From assembly GCA_014526335.1 (NCBI GenBank), contig JACTAT010000060.1:4130404-4194403 (forward strand): a stretch of 64,000 bases of DNA, given 5' to 3'. Position numbers and translations under genes: made by a program. The stretch is from Chrysaora quinquecirrha. Its lineage: Eukaryota > Cnidaria > Scyphozoa > Semaeostomeae > Pelagiidae. The notes below the pieces were generated by a model. That model was not told where the DNA came from. It was given only the letters and a program-made list of their open reading frames with translations, and ran no database searches. Below, piece by piece: positions 23,434-35,609 of this stretch (within the stretch, counting starts at the first letter, position 1; each line of letters begins with the position of its first letter).

Positions 23434-26383
23434 AGAATGAAAAGCATTTAATGGTCTAGACAGACAATTTCCCCCCAAATAAGCACAGCTTGTTAGCTAC
23501 GCGTAGGTTTATCGAGTTGTTAATGCTGTTGTATCTTCGAGTATCCGTTTATGTAAACAATGGTGAAAAACAACGATAAATATAATTTATTGTATAATTC
23601 AGCCTCGAGTTCCTTATAAAGAGTTCCTTATAAAGAAAACGTGACCACTCACGGCCCTCTAGCTACTCTCTATGTAGTTGACATGGCAGACTATGTCTTA
23701 CTATAACATTGCATCAGGTATTGGGCGGGTTTACACAAAGCAAATGTACCTAAATGTATAAAATTTATCGAGCTCAATTGTCGTTTAATCGCCGTTTTTT
23801 AGTAACCCTTCTAATTTATTGTTTTAGAGTCTTTTGGTCCTGTAATTGGTTAGTGTTCTATCAGTTTGGCGTGGCTCGTATTTCAATAATTTAAATGATG
23901 TTATTTTCATCTCTGGGCAGTCAGAACGATTCATTACTAAATGGCCATTGGTTTCAGGTATGAGTTTGCATGAATATTCTTTTTTATGACAAAACGCCTA
24001 TCTCTTCACAAGTTTAGCAGGCGTATAACAAAAAAAATGCTACAACATCAACGATGAGAAATAAGATAGGGAAATAGTCAAATCAAGAAAAAACGAAATA
24101 ATGATGTGCTGAGTTTTATGTCCCTATCAATATACAATTCAATTCTCTCCAAAATTGTCAAGGCCTGTTAACATTTTGTTGAGCGATCATAAACTAAGGG
24201 CCAACAGTTGCCTACTCAAGTGTACAAAGTGTACGTCACTCATGCATGTCCATGTCTAGACGTCTAATCTTGTCTCAATAAACCAACTAGCAAGCGAACG
24301 CTAGATGGCAGGAGTGAACACAAGTAACCACAAGTCACCACAATTTTGAAATTTATAGGATAAAAATTTGCAAAATTGAAAATATTATGCTTGTTGAATA
24401 TCTTTGCAAATATTCTAGGTCCAATGTAGTATGAGCTGGAATGAAAGAAAGCCAGGCCAGCGATATTTCCGCAGCGCATCTATATTACTTTTGTTCGGAA
24501 CTGAAATCTCTTTGTTTCATTTACTTATTTTCAGTCAATCTTACTGAATAAGGAAAACTTCATTGACACGACGAACAAGTTTACTTCAGTCGAAGAACCA
24601 AGCGATTGCATAAAAATTTTGTATGCGTAAGATGCGTGAATGCTTGGACATTCTTTTAATTCGAGAATAGGTGTGCGCAGAACACTTACGAAAAACAGTT
24701 GTGAGTACTTGAAATAAGTACTCTACATCTACATTTTGTTAGTGAATTTTTTACTTTTATTGATCTAACGTAAACTTCCTTCACTGAAGATATGTGGTTT
24801 AATAAGGAAAATAAAAGTTTTGCGACCATAAGAATCCGCGCAATTACAATTGTAAATAAAAGCAGCAATTAAAATGTTATACTCTAGTTTGTATTCAAAG
24901 TAAATCAACATGAATCTGGTTGTGCTCTCTAAAAATCTGAGTTTCAATTCGACATCTTGCAATGGGTTTTTTGAAAATCATTTCGTTTTTCCGCTATTCG
25001 CTAGCTAATTTCATTTTGCGCAGCACTCAATTTTTATCGGAACCTCTTATTCTAAATAATTATTCTAATTATTTTGATTGCTAAATTCTAAGAAATCCTA
25101 CTTCATCTTCATAGGCAAATCTTCTCGTAAAATACAAGTGTATCAGTACCTATTAAAGTCTGTGTAAGATCGAAAGTCTATGTTAGTTTTAAGTCACAAA
25201 CTGTTAACCAAGAAGGGTTATTATTTAATTCTTTCAAGACGAACAAATTTTGTGCTTAACTACTTCACGTTACTATGTTTTTGAAGTTGTGTTCACTCCC
25301 ATGGTCCTTTGCTTCCATGACATTCTACTTTTGGTATTCATTCTCGGTTTTCTGTGCTCAGTCATGTTTACCTGTCTATTATTTCAGGCTTGATCATGTG
25401 GAACAAAAGCAGTTTGCTTTTCGCAGTTACTTAAGACCAGACATGAATAGGTCATGAATGAATAGAATGGATACACTTGCATGCACTTCTTTAGAGAGTT
25501 TTTGATCCTTGATAGCTGACAACACAGCCAAATCCGAACATCTATTCAAAATTATGCCTGGAACAACAATTCACCTGTCTATGATTTATACTACAAATAT
25601 TTCATGGAATCCGGGGGTCAAAGTAATAACTGGGCTTTCAGAAACTGCAAACCAGAGAAAAAATATACTTCTTTTAAAAAAAAACAATCGGTTTTTGAAA
25701 TTTACAATATTGGCCCAATTTGAATACAGTTTGACACTTTTGAAGATAAACAGAATGAGTTAGTATAGTTATGAACTTTGTTAGTAAAACATGTTAGTAT
25801 TATCTAGATTTTCTTAGGTGTAGCTGATACAGATGTAATCATTTTGAATAGCTAAGCATTCATTGAAAATTCGGAAAATCTTAAGTCTATTCATCCTTGC
25901 GGTTAAAGTATCCATCCATTTTCCTTGATCCAGACACCAACTTACACTAAATATATTGCCAGCAAAGGTATTTCTTGGATGAAAGAAATAGACTATAGAC
26001 ACAAAACCATAAATTGCTGATTTCGTACGAGCTAATTTCGTTTCAGATGATTATTTTGATCTTTGGCCGAATCTTTTTTGCTCTGGAAATATGGACTTAA
26101 ATAACGTCATCTAACGGTAGCAATACTGATATAGGAATTCACTGTATAGGGGCTCAAACGAAGTAATATAATAATCTAAATTGCATGTTATCTTAATATA
26201 TGCATTGCTTTCATCTTTTGTAGCGAATTCACTATCGCGATTTCCTTCATTTTTCGAATTTTTCTTCATACAAACAAAGGAGAGTTGCTTCAAATACGGC
26301 ATTACTTACCCCCCTGGAAATGGTAGCTAAACAGGTATTGGGAAAAAAGAAGCGACTGCACGTCTTATCATATTCTTGATCAG
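23434..26383. other. Intergenic, upstream of MACPF copy B
   Basis: About 2.9 kb of AT-rich DNA. Several short open frames show no recognisable domain. No promoter element can be called with confidence upstream of the copy B start. Confidence 0.4.
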
Positions 26384-29300
26384 ATGCTTGATTGCATAGC
26401 CAGCATCATGATCGTCTTTTTGCTCCTCGCACTCGGCGCTGCGTGCTTTGCAGCAGGAGATTATTCTAAATACTGCGACAGACCAGAATGTGATCCAAGT
26501 CATGAACCTGTTGCAAATATCTTCACAGCAATGACCGGTTACAACATCTTGAAAGGAAACCCAATGCCAACGGCCCAAGACTTGAAAGACCCAGGCTTTG
26601 ACAACATGGAGTACATATTCATTCCTACAGTGAAGAATGGTGAAAACAGGTATGCACTTGATGATGGATTGACAGTTAGAACATTGAACAGCTTCTCGAC
26701 GAATCTTGAAAGCCAAATTATAACCAATACGAAAGACTATCAGAAATCATTGAAGACGGTGACATCAAAAGGAACTGACTTGGCAACAAATTTGGAATAT
26801 GATGTATCCGTAAGCGTCCCTGTTAAGGGGGCTGAAGTTGGCGTGGAGACAACTGTTCCCCCGATGGCTGCTGGAGCATTTTCCGCAAATAATGTATTCA
26901 AAAAGAATGAAGGATTCTTTACCTCCAACACTGGAATATTGGTTAACGCATGCGCTCAAGCTCTCATTTACACAGTTAAAGTATCACAAACAAGACCTCC
27001 AAAATTTCATCCCGGCTTTATTGCTATGCTTAAAGAGCTCCAGGGTGCCATCAATGCCGATGAAAATGAAAAGAAAAGCAAGGTAAAGAAGCTGATTAAC
27101 AACTTTGGTACCCACTACTTGCGTAACGTCGATATGGGAGCACGTATAGCTATAACGAAACGATACGACAGATCTGAAGCAATGAAGTCGACGGAGGAGG
27201 AGATGCAGGAGTGTACTAAATCAAGCTTAAACCTTGCATTTGGTCTTGTAAATACGGCATCAAGCAAGTGCACCAAAGAAATCGAATCATCCAATACAAG
27301 ATGGACAAATGAGTATAGCAGGCAATACACTACCTCTATTGGTTCAGTACCTCATTCAAATTTGCTGAATTGGGCACAACAGACGTTCAACGCCCCGGTT
27401 CCTGTTAAGATGACATTGGATCCGATCGTTAATCTTTTCGGCTCTGTTTTCATGAACACTTTGGACGATTCTGAAGCAAGTTTAAAGAGAGATGCAAACG
27501 ATATCAAGAAGTACGTTTTGCCAATCTATGCGAGATATTGCGAAGATAACAAAAATGATCTCGGTGCTACGTGTGACGTTGAAAATGTGCAAAGAAAAGG
27601 CTGTGGTATCAATGATGACTGTGAAATCGACCAAACATGTAGAAACGACAAAAGCAGTCAACAAGGATATGTTTGTACTAATCCAGGTATGTCAGAAATC
27701 AGACACCAACAACTTGGTTGGATTTCAGTAATCTGCTAATCTAGATATTTGTGTTAAATTTTTCGTTATTTTTCTTTGTAGTTTACTGGTATAATGGGAT
27801 TCAAAAAATTTCCTGTCTGTTGGGGTGGCCCAACAAAATTTTCTTTATAATTTTCAATACATTTTCCAACGCCTAAAAATTGACAAATTTCATGCGGCTC
27901 AAAATCGAACACTAATGTCAGAAACAGCATGCTGAGTACATTTATAACCTTTTTGAAGAAATTTGCAGTGCTGGGGCGTTTAGAAGATTTCAGTAAAAAG
28001 GTATCCGGTTAAGGTATCAAAGTGCCTGAACAAAATTTGTGGCCTACAATGGCCAATGGCGTAATAAACCTAGAAATGTAGGCAAAGATACAAAATTGGC
28101 ACAGTTGGCAAGCGGGCACACTTTCGATTGTTTCTTATTCATAGTTATTTTATCACACCCATTACGTTTTCGCAGTTGATAATTATTTTTCTTGCAAAAT
28201 TGAAACAATGTTTGTTTTTATTTTTCTGCAGAGAGAACATACAAGCTTATATTATATACCAGCAACATTAAATATGCCGGAACCGATTCTAATGTCAGAA
28301 TCGAGCTCGTTGATATTCAGAGCCACTCGACTAGGGAAGTTACTTTGGATAACGATGCAGACAATTTCGAGGCTGGTGCGACGGATAAATTTTCCTTTAC
28401 GACCAGCAAAAGAATGGGTAAGCCATCAAACTTACACTTACATTAAACTTAACCTTTTCTATAGACTTGCCCTAAGTCTATTTCTCAATATCCATCTCCA
28501 AAGGTCCACCATCTGTGGAAAAACGTAGAGTGCGAGAAAAATTAAAAAACTGGCCGATGAGTTTCCTATAAAAATGAGTTTCTTATAGAAGAGGATTAAA
28601 ATAGCAGGATCAGTGAAGGAACTAATTGATAATTTATAATAAACAATATACTTTATTGCGATTTATTTTTTAACAAAAAGCTCTGTATCAAATATAGGAG
28701 TCATAAACAAGATAGTTTTTCAAATTCAAGTTGAAAGCTAGTTTGCTTTTGGAAAATTCTTTATTGTTAACGTTTTTGAAAAATCTTTTCGCGGAGGAAA
28801 CTCTCCGGAAAATGCCAGTTCCAATATCTTTTATTTTCATATGCTTGGAGTAGCTAGATCTTGAGTTATAAACGAACATACGACCATATAGGCATAAATG
28901 TTTACAAACATACTTATCATAAACAGTTCTATTTTATAAATATAGAAATAATGATAAATTTTTTGAGCAAAAACGCCATTAGTAAATAATTACGCCAAAC
29001 AGTTCAAATTAACATTTGTTCCAGGGAAGGCAATAACGGCATGGAAGCAATAGCCATCGGCTATGCAAAAGTAGTCTCTCAGCGCTGTGTAGCCACCATT
29101 GTCTATCAACTGAGACCTGGTGATGTTTTTCTCATCATCGGAACTTTAGATTGGGCGGTCAGTGCGCCAGCCCAGTGCCAAGATGCCCTTCGCTTCTGGG
29201 GGTTGACGAAGAAACAAAGTTTTTCCATGCCGACAACCAGAGCCCAAAGACACTAGTCGAAAGCATGAAATGAGTGAAAGAGAAGACAAGTACCTAAACC

Positions 29301-29667
29301 AAGCAAGCAGCGAGGGTGGGTGGGAAAAACCTGCTTGACAAGCACTTTGAAACGTTCCCCGTTCACAGTTCATGTTCAGTTTTAATGATAAGCACAGACC
29401 GCGTGGCAAAAATTCATAGCCGCCAAATTATTTTTTGAAGGTGAGCTCCAGAAAGTTCGTATCAAGAAAGACAGCGCTGGATCAGCACCTGGCTGGCATC
29501 TCAACAAGGTCAGGATAAAAGATGTCTTAAAAAACCGCGAATACGAGTTCCCATGCCAAAAATGGATATACAGCGGTTCATATGAGTGCTTCGAAAAGTC
29601 GAAAAGAGATGATTTTAATTCAAAGAGAAAGAAGATATTCAAAGCGAATCGCGTTGTCAAAAGCTGA
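26384..29667 (+). CDS. MACPF-PLAT protein, copy B, three exons, intact
   Basis: Predicted secreted perforin-like pore-former. Exons 26384-27686, 28232-28417 and 29441-29667 join in consistent phase 1, with GT/AG sites, to 571 aa. A signal peptide (IVFLLLALGAACFA) is followed by a Cys pair, then the MACPF domain with FGTHY at 241-245 and the SVSVPVKGAEVG strand region. A Cys-rich EGF-like stretch lies at about 386-431 (CGINDDCEIDQTC). Exons 2 and 3 encode a PLAT/LH2 domain: YKLILYTSN, AGTDSNVRIEL, FEAGATDKF, then GELQKVRIKKD and PGWHLNKVRIKD, with a short basic tail. PLAT is a beta-sandwich that binds lipid or protein, so it may dock the pore on membrane as C2 does in perforin. A and B are divergent and very similar. 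C is more distant. Start chosen at the Met before the signal peptide. Immune defence, digestion or venom are all possible roles. Confidence 0.88.
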
Positions 29668-31189
29668 ATTAAAAGATATGATTTGAAATAGAAAATCATT
29701 TTCAGTTATCATTACGAAATGATGTACTTACGCATGCCTTTTATTTTTTGTTGTCCCTTTCTATATGGTTAAAACACTGGCTTGGACTGTCAGCTCGGCT
29801 AATTTTGAAGTCAGATATATAATACGCTAAGCAATCTAACATCTCATCATCATCATCATCATCATCATCATAATCATTATTGTCATGATTATTTTTTTTA
29901 TTCAAATAAATGTATGCAGACAATTGATGTTGTGGTGGACAAAAGTTGCTTGTGAGATAATTGATCACCTGTTTAAGATATCCAAGAGCGAAGTCACATA
30001 TCTCTTTCAAAATATATCTTCAGTTTTGTTAAGCTAAGCTTTTAGAACCAAAGGAGGGAATGGCCTAAAGACTGAAATGGTTGAAGTTCGAGAACCCCTT
30101 ACACGAGAAGAGAGAAGAGGACCCTTATTACTGTATTTGTGAAAAAAGGTAGAAAGTCTGTGGGAAACGTCATACACTCGGAGAAGATGCTACTTTATTT
30201 CTGCTGCACATTTTGTAGGCATCGATGATACGAGAGATGAAAGGATGCTGCTGGATTGTTAAAAACCATGCTGTCTGTCATCAGGTATAGCGGAAAGGGG
30301 ACCATCAGTAGCACAAAAAAGACATGTATAGGAAAACAACATATACCTCCGCACGATTTGAGATTCCTTTTGTGCACAGGTTTATTGATGTGCAAAAAAG
30401 CGCGTCTGTTGGGCGTCTGTTTTGAATTCAAATTGGTTAGATTTTCGGGTAACTTGATGACAGGTTGGCTTTGGATAAAATCAAAATTAAAGTCTGGTCG
30501 TTCGCAAAACACAAACCCAAATCCGAACCACCATTAAATTTTGGCCATGCCCCTCAGAGCTGTTGAGCCTTATGTCTAACATAACAAGTTAGCATGATGG
30601 CCTGTGTTCTGTCATCATAGGAGCAAGTTTGGCGAATGTACACAGGCCCGATTGCAAATATTCAAAATTTCAGCCCAAAGGTTGGGGTTTGGTGAAGAAA
30701 AACCCGTTTTTCCCGCCACAAGAACACGAAGTGTTCTCCCCCACCAAACCACCAACCGATGGGCAAATTGACAGAACACAGTCCAGCAAATACACTGAAA
30801 AAGCAATTAATTCAAAAAGCAAATTTGCAAGGAGCATAAAACATGAAAAGGCAATAGGTTGCTGCAACAAGCTGCACACAACACACACAAGGCTCTATAA
30901 TAGAGCATAAAAATTAACACTCGATTTCAAAGAATCGTTTTGCACAACAGCACAGCTCCGAAAGCTGGAGCCTCGGAGATGTCTTCTTCATCTTCTTCGC
31001 TCATTCACTTCAAAAATTTTGCAAAAATGAATGAGAAAGTTCCCAACAATTTTCAGCCCTTTATACACATGACAGCCTCGAAACGGCACAGAGACCCTGG
31101 TAAGAGGCCCAACAGGGAGACCAGAACGCTCACTCCCGCTTTAACTCAAATTAGAAATGCTTTCTAATTTTCATTAATAAATTTCCATA
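29668..31189. other. Intergenic, with short (CAT)n run
   Basis: A short trinucleotide run (ATC/CAT) lies at about 29843-29870. Otherwise no gene, RNA or mobile element is recognised. The open frames here are short and lack motifs. Confidence 0.4.
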
Positions 31190-31330
31190 TTAAAGTGGGG
31201 GTAATTTCGAGAGCTATCTTGAAGTAATGTCGAGGGCTATCATAAGTAATGTGGGTGGCTATCTTGTAGTAAGGTCGAGGGTATGTCCAGTTATGGTGAG
31301 GGCTATCTTGAAGTATAATGTGGACTTGCG
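31190..31330. repeat. Short minisatellite, unit about 25-30 bp
   Basis: Degenerate repeats of GAGGGCTATCTTGAAGTAAT-like units, about five in 140 bp. Confidence 0.55.
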
Positions 31331-32201
31331 GAGATCGAAACAGTAAGAGATACTTAATCAGTATATCAAACAAGTAAAAGATATTGTTAAATTTGTGTTT
31401 TTTAACCTCTTGGGGCAGCCAAAGCAACACTATTACTATTCCCTCCGCCAGAACAGAACTGGGAGTGAATTGATTTAGAGAGCTGCTGCTATCATGTTTG
31501 GTTTATTGTTCATTAAACGAGTAGCTAATAGACGTGCCGCCCAAACGGGTAACTTTTCAGCACCAATTTCGCTACATATAGGTTTTTTTATTAAAGCATC
31601 GCTATACATATGTAATGAAATAAAACAAACTTATAGACACGCTTTCTAGTTGTTGAATTGGCCTGGTCGGAAGCATTTGCGAAATTCCACACTTTCGAAA
31701 TTGCCAAATCGCCATCAGACCGATCACCATCACCATCAGACCGACTGTGGAACCTGAAGAGAGCTCTCGTGCAACAGTTGAGCTTTGTGATACAATATTT
31801 CTCTCACTTGTTTGGGTGGCCTGAGAGATTCAAGATTTCTCGAGATTTCAAAATGAAAGATCTAAGTTTCTTCCATAGGTTTTACTGTGTTGCTTACGTT
31901 GCTAATTCTTTAGATTCATGAAGTCTTAAAAGGACAAGATCGGGTCTCTCAAAAGAGCTGATGATGGTTTGTTTGTCGATTCTAAATACGGCCCCATTTG
32001 TGCCGTAACCAAGAGAGGAGTAACACGCAGTGACCAGTCATAGGTTACAGAAACCTTGGCATTTAAACAAATTAACCGGTAGAATGTCCCATTACTGTGT
32101 TATATCATAAACTTCTTGATTAATTTTAGGCACAAGGCTAGATAAGGGGTTGTGCTAGCCTGCACGCAGCACTCGACCAGAAGGGAAAGTCCTACTTGTC
32201 A
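31331..32201. other. Intergenic, nothing recognised
   Basis: No feature supported. The plus-strand open frame at 31658-31921 has a small ATCACC duplication and no recognisable domain. Confidence 0.4.
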
Positions 32202-32225
32202 CGATGATGATGATGATATTGATAT

Positions 32226-32280
<55 letters not shown>

Positions 32281-32293
32281 CATGATCATGATC

Positions 32294-32325
<32 letters not shown>

Positions 32326-32440
32326 AGTGATGGTAACGTTGATGACGATGTTGATAGCGATGGTGATGATGATGATAATGATAATTATTATGATGATTTT
32401 ACTACTGATTTTGATGATAATGGTGATGATGATGACTCTT
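32202..32440. repeat. (GAT)n microsatellite
   Basis: Long imperfect GAT/ATG run with interspersed CAT, GGT and GTT triplets. All three frames on both strands stay open (poly-Asp, poly-Met, poly-Ile), so the open frames at 32152-32593 are artefacts of the repeat. Confidence 0.9.
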
Positions 32441-32481
32441 TCCTCTCTTTTTTCCCATTTTTTTTTCTCTCTAGGAAACTG

Positions 32482-32750
32482 TGGGACCATCAGGTGGGAC
32501 CATGGGACCCGGGACCCGGGACCATTAAAGGTGGGACCATTAGGGTGGGACCATGAAGGTGGGACCATGGGACCCGGGACCCGGGACCATTAAAGGTGGG
32601 ACCATTAGGGTGGGACCATGAAGGTGGGACCATGGGACCCGGGACCCGGGACCATTAAAAGTGGGACCATTAGGGTGGGACCATTAAGGTGGGACCATGG
32701 GACCCGGGACCCGGGACCATTAAGGTGGGACCATCAAGGTAAGACCATTA
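32482..32750 (+). repeat. 65-bp higher-order minisatellite of GGGACCAT units
   Basis: The string GGGACCATGGGACCCGGGAC starts at 32496, 32561, 32626 and 32691, an exact 65-bp period. Each 65-bp unit is made of 7- to 15-bp subunits (GGGACCC, GGGACCATTAAAGGT, GGGACCATTAGGGT). The high identity between units suggests recent expansion. Confidence 0.9.
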
Positions 32751-33356
32751 ATATTTTATTTGCTATAGTCATGATTTGGTAGTCTTACTATTTGAAATAA
32801 GGACATCTAACAGGGGCGTCGTTGCTCTAAGAATAGAGCAATACTATTTACAATACTACATTATTGCCGTAGCCGATCGTTATCGCAAAATGCTCCTCCA
32901 TCAGGATGTAGACCCTCATACTAGGCGGCTTCTTGACCCGATGAAAAATTCAACAAAATTTGTAGTTTATTGATATTTTTATGGGCTTTACGAATGTCAC
33001 TCTGGAAGGGGCCCCCGGAAAGACCTGGCGAAAAAGCCTCTGATATCTGATTAAATGATTTCTACAAAAATTCCAAAGTGTATTGGAGACATCTCACGCC
33101 CATACAGTATAATAAGGCAACTTTGCCTAAGTAAAGGTTAAGAATTTTATGGGGATTGTTTTGAATATTCCAAATTACATTTTAGCTTCTTACCCATTGA
33201 TTGATTCCCTTTGTTTGTCTTAATTTTCTACAATTATAGTTGCCGTGATCTTGCGTACGCTACAAAGGTCACATTCTTAGGATTGGTTTCAGTTTTGTGG
33301 TTTCGTTACTTTCATGGCATAGGTTGTTCTGTTGATTTGGGTACAACTCAATCAAG
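32751..33356. other. Intergenic, nothing recognised
   Basis: AT-rich. No feature supported. Confidence 0.35.
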
Positions 33357-33456
33357 ATGTTCCTGCCACCAACCTTGCCAAAAAGAAGAAAGCAAATTTT
33401 TGCCCAAGAACTTCCGAAGTTCAAACTCAGCGATGTAACTGATTTGAAGATAATTG
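33357..33456 (+). CDS. Possible first coding exon of a protein kinase-like gene
   Basis: An ATG at 33357 opens a frame that ends at a good donor, G|GTGAGT, after 33 codons plus one base. The predicted end, FKLSDVTDLKIIG, resembles the start of a Ser/Thr or Tyr kinase domain just before the glycine loop. I could not find a downstream exon with GxGxxG or other kinase motifs on the plus strand within the next kilobases. This may therefore be a relic or a chance match. Inference from one short exon only. Confidence 0.3.
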
Positions 33457-34137
33457 GTGAGTACAAATTGCTATGATTTTAAGCTCCGCAATTTTTTGCT
33501 AAGAAACAAGATTTGACTCGACATTGAGACAGTCGTTGGTTGCGCTGCGCAAAGAAATGTCTGTACTGCTTATTCCATTTGGAAAATCTCTTATTAGAAG
33601 GGTAAAACGAAGTAGGGGTGCATATCGTATCGTTACTACCGAATTTTTGGTAACGGTGTGTTTGTTTGTGTGGAGACCGAGCACAGGCCACAGCTGATAA
33701 TCGATAAGCCAGATAAATATTTGAGAACGATCTGTGCCTATGCGCAGGTTAAAAAACAGAAACAAGAAACACACTTAAGAGTGACTTATTCATATGTCAT
33801 AATATCTCAGACATTCATCGAGACGTCAAAAACTGGGTTTAAATGTTAAGAAAGTATTGCATACCATCGCAAGATATCACATATCATATAACATAATATC
33901 GCGTATTTTTCATCCGTGAAAAACGATTTTGAGTTGGAACATCTTCGAAAAATAGCCAATAAAAGCCTGTTAGAAAAAGAAGGGTCGTGGTCCGGGGTCG
34001 TCAGGTCGTTTTGTTATTTTAGCGCCTCTTCTCTCTTCGAATATTAAACCTGAAACAGCTAAGATTAAAGTTTTCCCTTTCATGACTTTCACATAGGTTT
34101 GAAGTCAAACGGCACTGGTGAATTCAGCTTCAACAGT
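33457..34137. other. No feature recognised
   Basis: Follows the possible exon donor. No supported coding or repeat sequence. Confidence 0.35.
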
Positions 34138-34500
34138 TAGATGTACCGACAAAATGACGGAGTAGCGACAGGCAGCCCCTTTGGACCAGCGCTTGCTATC
34201 ATCTATGTTGGCTTTTACCATAGCCGACTTTTTTCAGATCTACTTCAAAATTTCAGATCTTTTTTAGATGTGTTGACGAGACTTTCACTACTTATGAAGA
34301 AGATTAATTAACCCCCTGTTCTTTGAGGTGGTATTTGTCGAATTGATGAAGTCTTCCACCAGATCGATGGAGTTCAGCCTAAACAATTAGATGTATCGAC
34401 AAAAGGATGGAGTAGCGACGGACAGCCCCTTCTCACCAGCGCTAGCTAACATATATGCTAGATTTTACGATAGCCGACTTAGATCTGGATTTTTAAGTTT
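34138..34500 (+). pseudogene. Duplicated fragment of a non-LTR/Penelope-type reverse transcriptase
   Basis: Two near copies lie about 250 bp apart, starting near 34141 and 34391. Each begins ATGTA(C/T)CGACAAAA and translates to a YRQ-DGVAT-SPF-PALA-I string. This matches the RT motif that precedes the catalytic YxDD in Penelope-like and related elements, where it normally reads DGVAMGSPLGP. The Met-Gly is replaced and stops occur in between, so it is a decayed fragment. The exact clade cannot be settled. Confidence 0.5.
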
Positions 34501-35106
34501 CTTCGCTGATAAAAAGTATAGTCCGCAAAAGTGCCCTGTTGACCTGATAATACAATGCCTCAGACGGGCAACATCTCAATTCGATCCGAAAATAAAGTAT
34601 AAAGGTCATGACCAACGCCAGGCGACTGGAGATTTTTGCTTAAGCAAACTTTCATCCTCGGCTCTCACCTTTTGCTTCGGTGTGCGATAAAATCTTCTGC
34701 GAGAATTTGGTCATTCATGACCAATATCAAACATCAAACATGTTTGTTTAATTATGTCTTTCGTGGCACTTTGCTCTTCGATTGAACTGAACGGCGATTT
34801 TGTTGGTAGCTCTCACATAGCCAGTTTACATACCTTTCTGCATCGACATACCTTTTGTTGCTATTGCTAAAAGGGATGGTTGGAGGGATGGTAGTAGGAA
34901 ATTTGGTGGTTGCTGTGGGGAAGTGGACATGGGTAACCATTATTTTTATTATGGTCAACCTGTTGATTATTCGGCAGCAAAATTTGCAACCCACAACCAC
35001 TCATGACAAATACATGGTTGCGGAGGGAGACTAGAAACTGCATTTCTGTTAATACCTATTTGTCCAGGCGCAAAATGAGCCAATTAACCGCAGCAAGAAG
35101 AAGAAA

Positions 35107-35484
35107 CCCCGGGGGGGGGGGGCACTTCTTTACTTTCCTCTAGTGTCATGCTCGTACAAAGGTGTAACACATGGACCCTAAACACTGAAATGCAATAACG
35201 AAATGCATACCCTTATTGCGGAAAATTTTCTTGCGAACATACCCTTTATCGTGTCTCATCGTGTAACAAACTGTGTTGTAAAACACTAAATTATCAGAAC
35301 AGAGGAGTTTTCAAATCATCAAATGCAAAAAATACACCCTTTCTTGAAATTATGGTTGCATTGGCACCCTTAAACGTAGACCCGTGCCGCGCGGGCCCTT
35401 GCTTCATTATGAAAAAGTACCTTTTCCCGCGTCTTTTTGTACGCGCATGATAACACATTTGGTACTAATGCCCCCCTCCCCCGG
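35107..35484. repeat. G/C-run inverted-repeat element (MITE-like)
   Basis: CCCCGGGGGGGGGGGGCACT at the left is mirrored by AATGCCCCCCTCCCCCGG at the right, about 375 bp apart. The interior is non-coding. Target duplications are not clear, and the homopolymer runs make the exact ends uncertain. Confidence 0.5.
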
Positions 35485-35609
35485 AGAAAACATCTCAGTA
35501 AATTTATGCGATCTTGATAGACAGATTATATCATATATAGAATATATCTATTGCTCTACATTCATGTCATGCTCTACTTATGACTCGTTATTTGGCATTG
35601 ACCCAATTC

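Noticed and set aside
32152..32593. Open frames for poly-Asp, poly-Ile and poly-Met proteins on both strands
   Set aside because: All come from the (GAT)n microsatellite, which stays open in every frame; no start context, splice sites or other domain.
34090..34140. Second exon of the possible kinase gene (segment with GTGEFSF)
   Set aside because: Phase fits, but the frame stops after 14 codons and the glycine loop is not right.
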